A stretch of 64,000 bases of DNA, taken from Mangrovimonas aestuarii (lineage in GTDB: Bacteria > Bacteroidota > Bacteroidia > Flavobacteriales > Flavobacteriaceae). Below the pieces are notes generated by a model, which saw only the letters and a program-made list of their open reading frames with translations, searched no databases and had not been told where the DNA came from. Position numbers and translations under genes: made by a program. Position 1 is the stretch's first letter. Each line of letters starts with the position of its first letter. Positions 62,799-64,000 of this stretch are shown in pieces. The stretch spans positions 248,001 through 312,000 of the forward strand of contig NZ_JARACK010000001.1 of NCBI RefSeq assembly GCF_028767185.1, written 5' to 3'.

Positions 62799-62906
62799 GC
62801 AATTTTGCGGTCTGGACGGGATTCGAACCCGCGACCCCCTGCGTGACAGGCAGATATTCTAACCAGCTGAACTACCAGACCGTTTCATTATTGCGGTGCA
62901 AATATA
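62791..62906. repeat. 116-bp direct repeat, copy 2 (tRNA-Asp unit)
   Basis: It matches 61478-61593 with one difference (62895 G). The offset is 1,313 bp in direct orientation. Confidence 0.9.
62808..62881 (-). tRNA. tRNA-Asp (anticodon GUC), copy 2
   Basis: The mature sequence is identical to copy 1. Anticodon loop CTGTCAC; no encoded CCA. Confidence 0.97.
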
Positions 62907-62928
62907 CGCGCCTTTTTTAATATCCCAA
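62899..62928 (-). promoter_or_regulatory. tRNA-Asp copy 2 promoter (TTG-N19-TATATTTG)
   Basis: Consensus spacing; TATATTTGCACCGC is shared exactly with the tRNA-Leu promoter. Confidence 0.7.
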
Positions 62929-62961
62929 ATCTTTCTCAACCTTTTTTAATTAAAATTTTGA

Positions 62962-63891
62962 TTAAACAAATCGCCTACGCTCTATCATGTACGTTGTCAA
63001 TATGTTATCAAAGTCTTTATTTATATCAGCCTCAACATATTTTATTTTGTACTGGCTGCATTTAAGCTTTAAGGCTTCAAAGTAATTATTAACTTCCTTA
63101 TGATAACCATCCCTAATATTATCTGAATAAAGATCAATATGCTCACCTGTTTCCACATCCACAAAACGTTTTGGGATGTTATCAAAATTAAACTGAAGCT
63201 CTCTTTGGGAATCGTAGACATGAAACAAAATAACCTCGTGTTTATTATATTTTAAATGTCTTAATGCCTCAAAAAGTTTATCTTGATTAGTCCCTGGTTG
63301 AAACATATCAGTAAACAGGAAAATCATAGACCTTCTGTGGATTTTCTCTGCAATATGATGGAGGTATGTAAAAGTATCGGTTGTGTTGTTTTGAGGAGTA
63401 CTTTCTATCAAAGAACCCAATTGGTTTAATAACATTTGATGATGGCGTTCACTCCCTTTCTCTGGAGCATAATAATCATACCCATCACTATATACACTTA
63501 AGCCTACAGCATCTCGCTGCTTCTTAAACATGTACATTAAACAAGCTGCAGCTAAAACCGAAAAACCTATTTTATTTAGACTCTCTAAAGTAAATTTATT
63601 TACCATAGGATAATGCATAGAACTACTATTATCAACTATGATGTGACACCGCAAATTTGTTTCTTCATCATACCTTTTAGTATAAAGCTTGTCTGTTTTG
63701 GCAAATAGTTTCCAGTCAATATGGCGAGTACTTTCTCCAGAATTATAAATTTTATGTTCAGCGAATTCAGCCGAAAACCCATGAAAAGGACTTTTGTGCA
63801 TTCCGGCAATAAACCCTTCCACAACCTGTTGAGCTAACAATTCAAGTTGTTTAAACCCTCCTGTTCTATTTAGTTCTTGCTTTAAGTTCAT
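62962..63891 (-). CDS. DUF58 domain protein (vWA-like)
   Basis: A 309-residue soluble protein of the DUF58 family. The early YNSGESTRHIDWKLFAKTDKLYTKRYDEE block is the family hallmark, followed by a vWA-like domain with MIDAS motif DNSSSMHY. DUF58 proteins usually work with a MoxR-type AAA+ ATPase encoded upstream. Here a terminator and the end of another gene lie upstream, so a MoxR partner is not visible. Confidence 0.9.
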   Translation of the reverse strand: MNLKQELNRTGGFKQLELLAQQVVEGFIAGMHKSPFHGFSAEFAEHKIYNSGESTRHIDWKLFAKTDKLYTKRYDEETNLRCHIIVDNSSSMHYPMVNKFTLESLNKIGFSVLAAACLMYMFKKQRDAVGLSVYSDGYDYYAPEKGSERHHQMLLNQLGSLIESTPQNNTTDTFTYLHHIAEKIHRRSMIFLFTDMFQPGTNQDKLFEALRHLKYNKHEVILFHVYDSQRELQFNFDNIPKRFVDVETGEHIDLYSDNIRDGYHKEVNNYFEALKLKCSQYKIKYVEADINKDFDNILTTYMIERRRFV

Positions 63892-63905
63892 AAGTCTCTA
63901 AACTA

Positions 63906-63936
63906 AAAAAGGTTCGCCATTACAGCAAACCTTTTT
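63906..63936 (-). terminator. Terminator of the gene entering from the right edge
   Basis: A stem AAAAAGGTT-x-GC/GC-x-AACCTTTTT with a 7-nt loop and one internal mismatch, followed by T's on the minus strand. Confidence 0.65.
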
Positions 63937-63959
63937 ACATTTCTTTATAGTACTTTGAA

Positions 63960-64000
63960 TTACAACAAAGAATCCAATGCTTCTTTATAAGACGTTTTAG
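63960..64000 (-). CDS. C-terminal end of an unidentified gene (5' part outside the window)
   Basis: The minus strand reads KTSYKEALDSLL then TAA, in a frame open to the window edge and followed by a terminator hairpin. Only 12 residues are visible, too few to name it. Confidence 0.45.
   Translation of the reverse strand, partial: KTSYKEALDSLL

Overview
The window is a chromosomal stretch of an AT-rich Bacteroidota, almost certainly a marine-type Flavobacteriaceae. The signs are the TAnnTTTG promoter elements before many genes, TonB-dependent receptors with an N-terminal carboxypeptidase-like domain, the exosortase XrtF pair, DUF4407/DUF4230 proteins, and a polyamine operon with a deoxyhypusine-synthase-like gene. 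No phage, IS, CRISPR or rRNA was seen. There are three tRNA genes: one Leu(UAG) and two near-identical Asp(GUC).

Layout. 1-7.4 kb: the 3' part of polA; a thiol-rich metal locus (HYC_CC_PP-type protein, TonB receptor, HMA protein); exosortase XrtF with its partner; a GAF protein; a MacB/FtsX-like permease. 7.5-14.7 kb: purH, then the rod-shape operon mreB-mreC-mreD-mrdA(PBP2)-rodA. 14.9-16.6 kb: two outer-membrane barrels. 16.6-25.4 kb: a methyltransferase, then an arsenosugar-type cluster (CMD/peroxidase-like protein, radical SAM ArsS, TIGR04282-type glycosyltransferase, purine nucleoside phosphorylase). After a CRP/FNR-shaped palindrome this is followed by a fatty-acid-hydroxylase-like protein, a MerT-like three-helix protein and three lipid-linked-type glycosyltransferases. 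25.3-30.5 kb: DUF155 and VOC proteins, then the polyamine operon (arginine decarboxylase, agmatinase, DHS-like protein, acidic protein) preceded by an unannotated 56-codon ORF. 30.5-44 kb: housekeeping and envelope genes (RluB-like, tRNA-Leu, M20 peptidase, OmpA-like, DUF4407, STAS, YjdM/PhnA, ketoglutarate-semialdehyde dehydrogenase, HemW, RuvC and others). 44-48.2 kb: a flippase-like membrane protein with a GT2, a secreted barrel protein, a TonB_C-like lipoprotein and DUF456. 48.4-51.4 kb: a TPR histidine kinase/NarL regulator pair and a tiny lipoprotein. 51.7-61.2 kb: a compact catabolic locus (3-hydroxybutyrate dehydrogenase-like SDR, two alpha/beta hydrolases, TonB receptor, helical-repeat protein, acyl-CoA ligase, sodium:solute symporter). 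61.5-62.9 kb: two tRNA-Asp units in 116-bp near-perfect direct repeats bracketing one lipoprotein gene. 62.9-64 kb: a DUF58 protein and the end of another gene.

The most interesting parts are the arsenosugar cluster with its neighbouring thiol-bearing membrane protein and glycosyltransferases; the hydroxybutyrate-type uptake and degradation locus; several enzymes lacking textbook catalytic residues (RluB-like without the GRLD aspartate, DHS-like without the imine lysine); and the new small ORF ahead of the polyamine genes. All functional names rest on motif recognition by eye; no database search was run.
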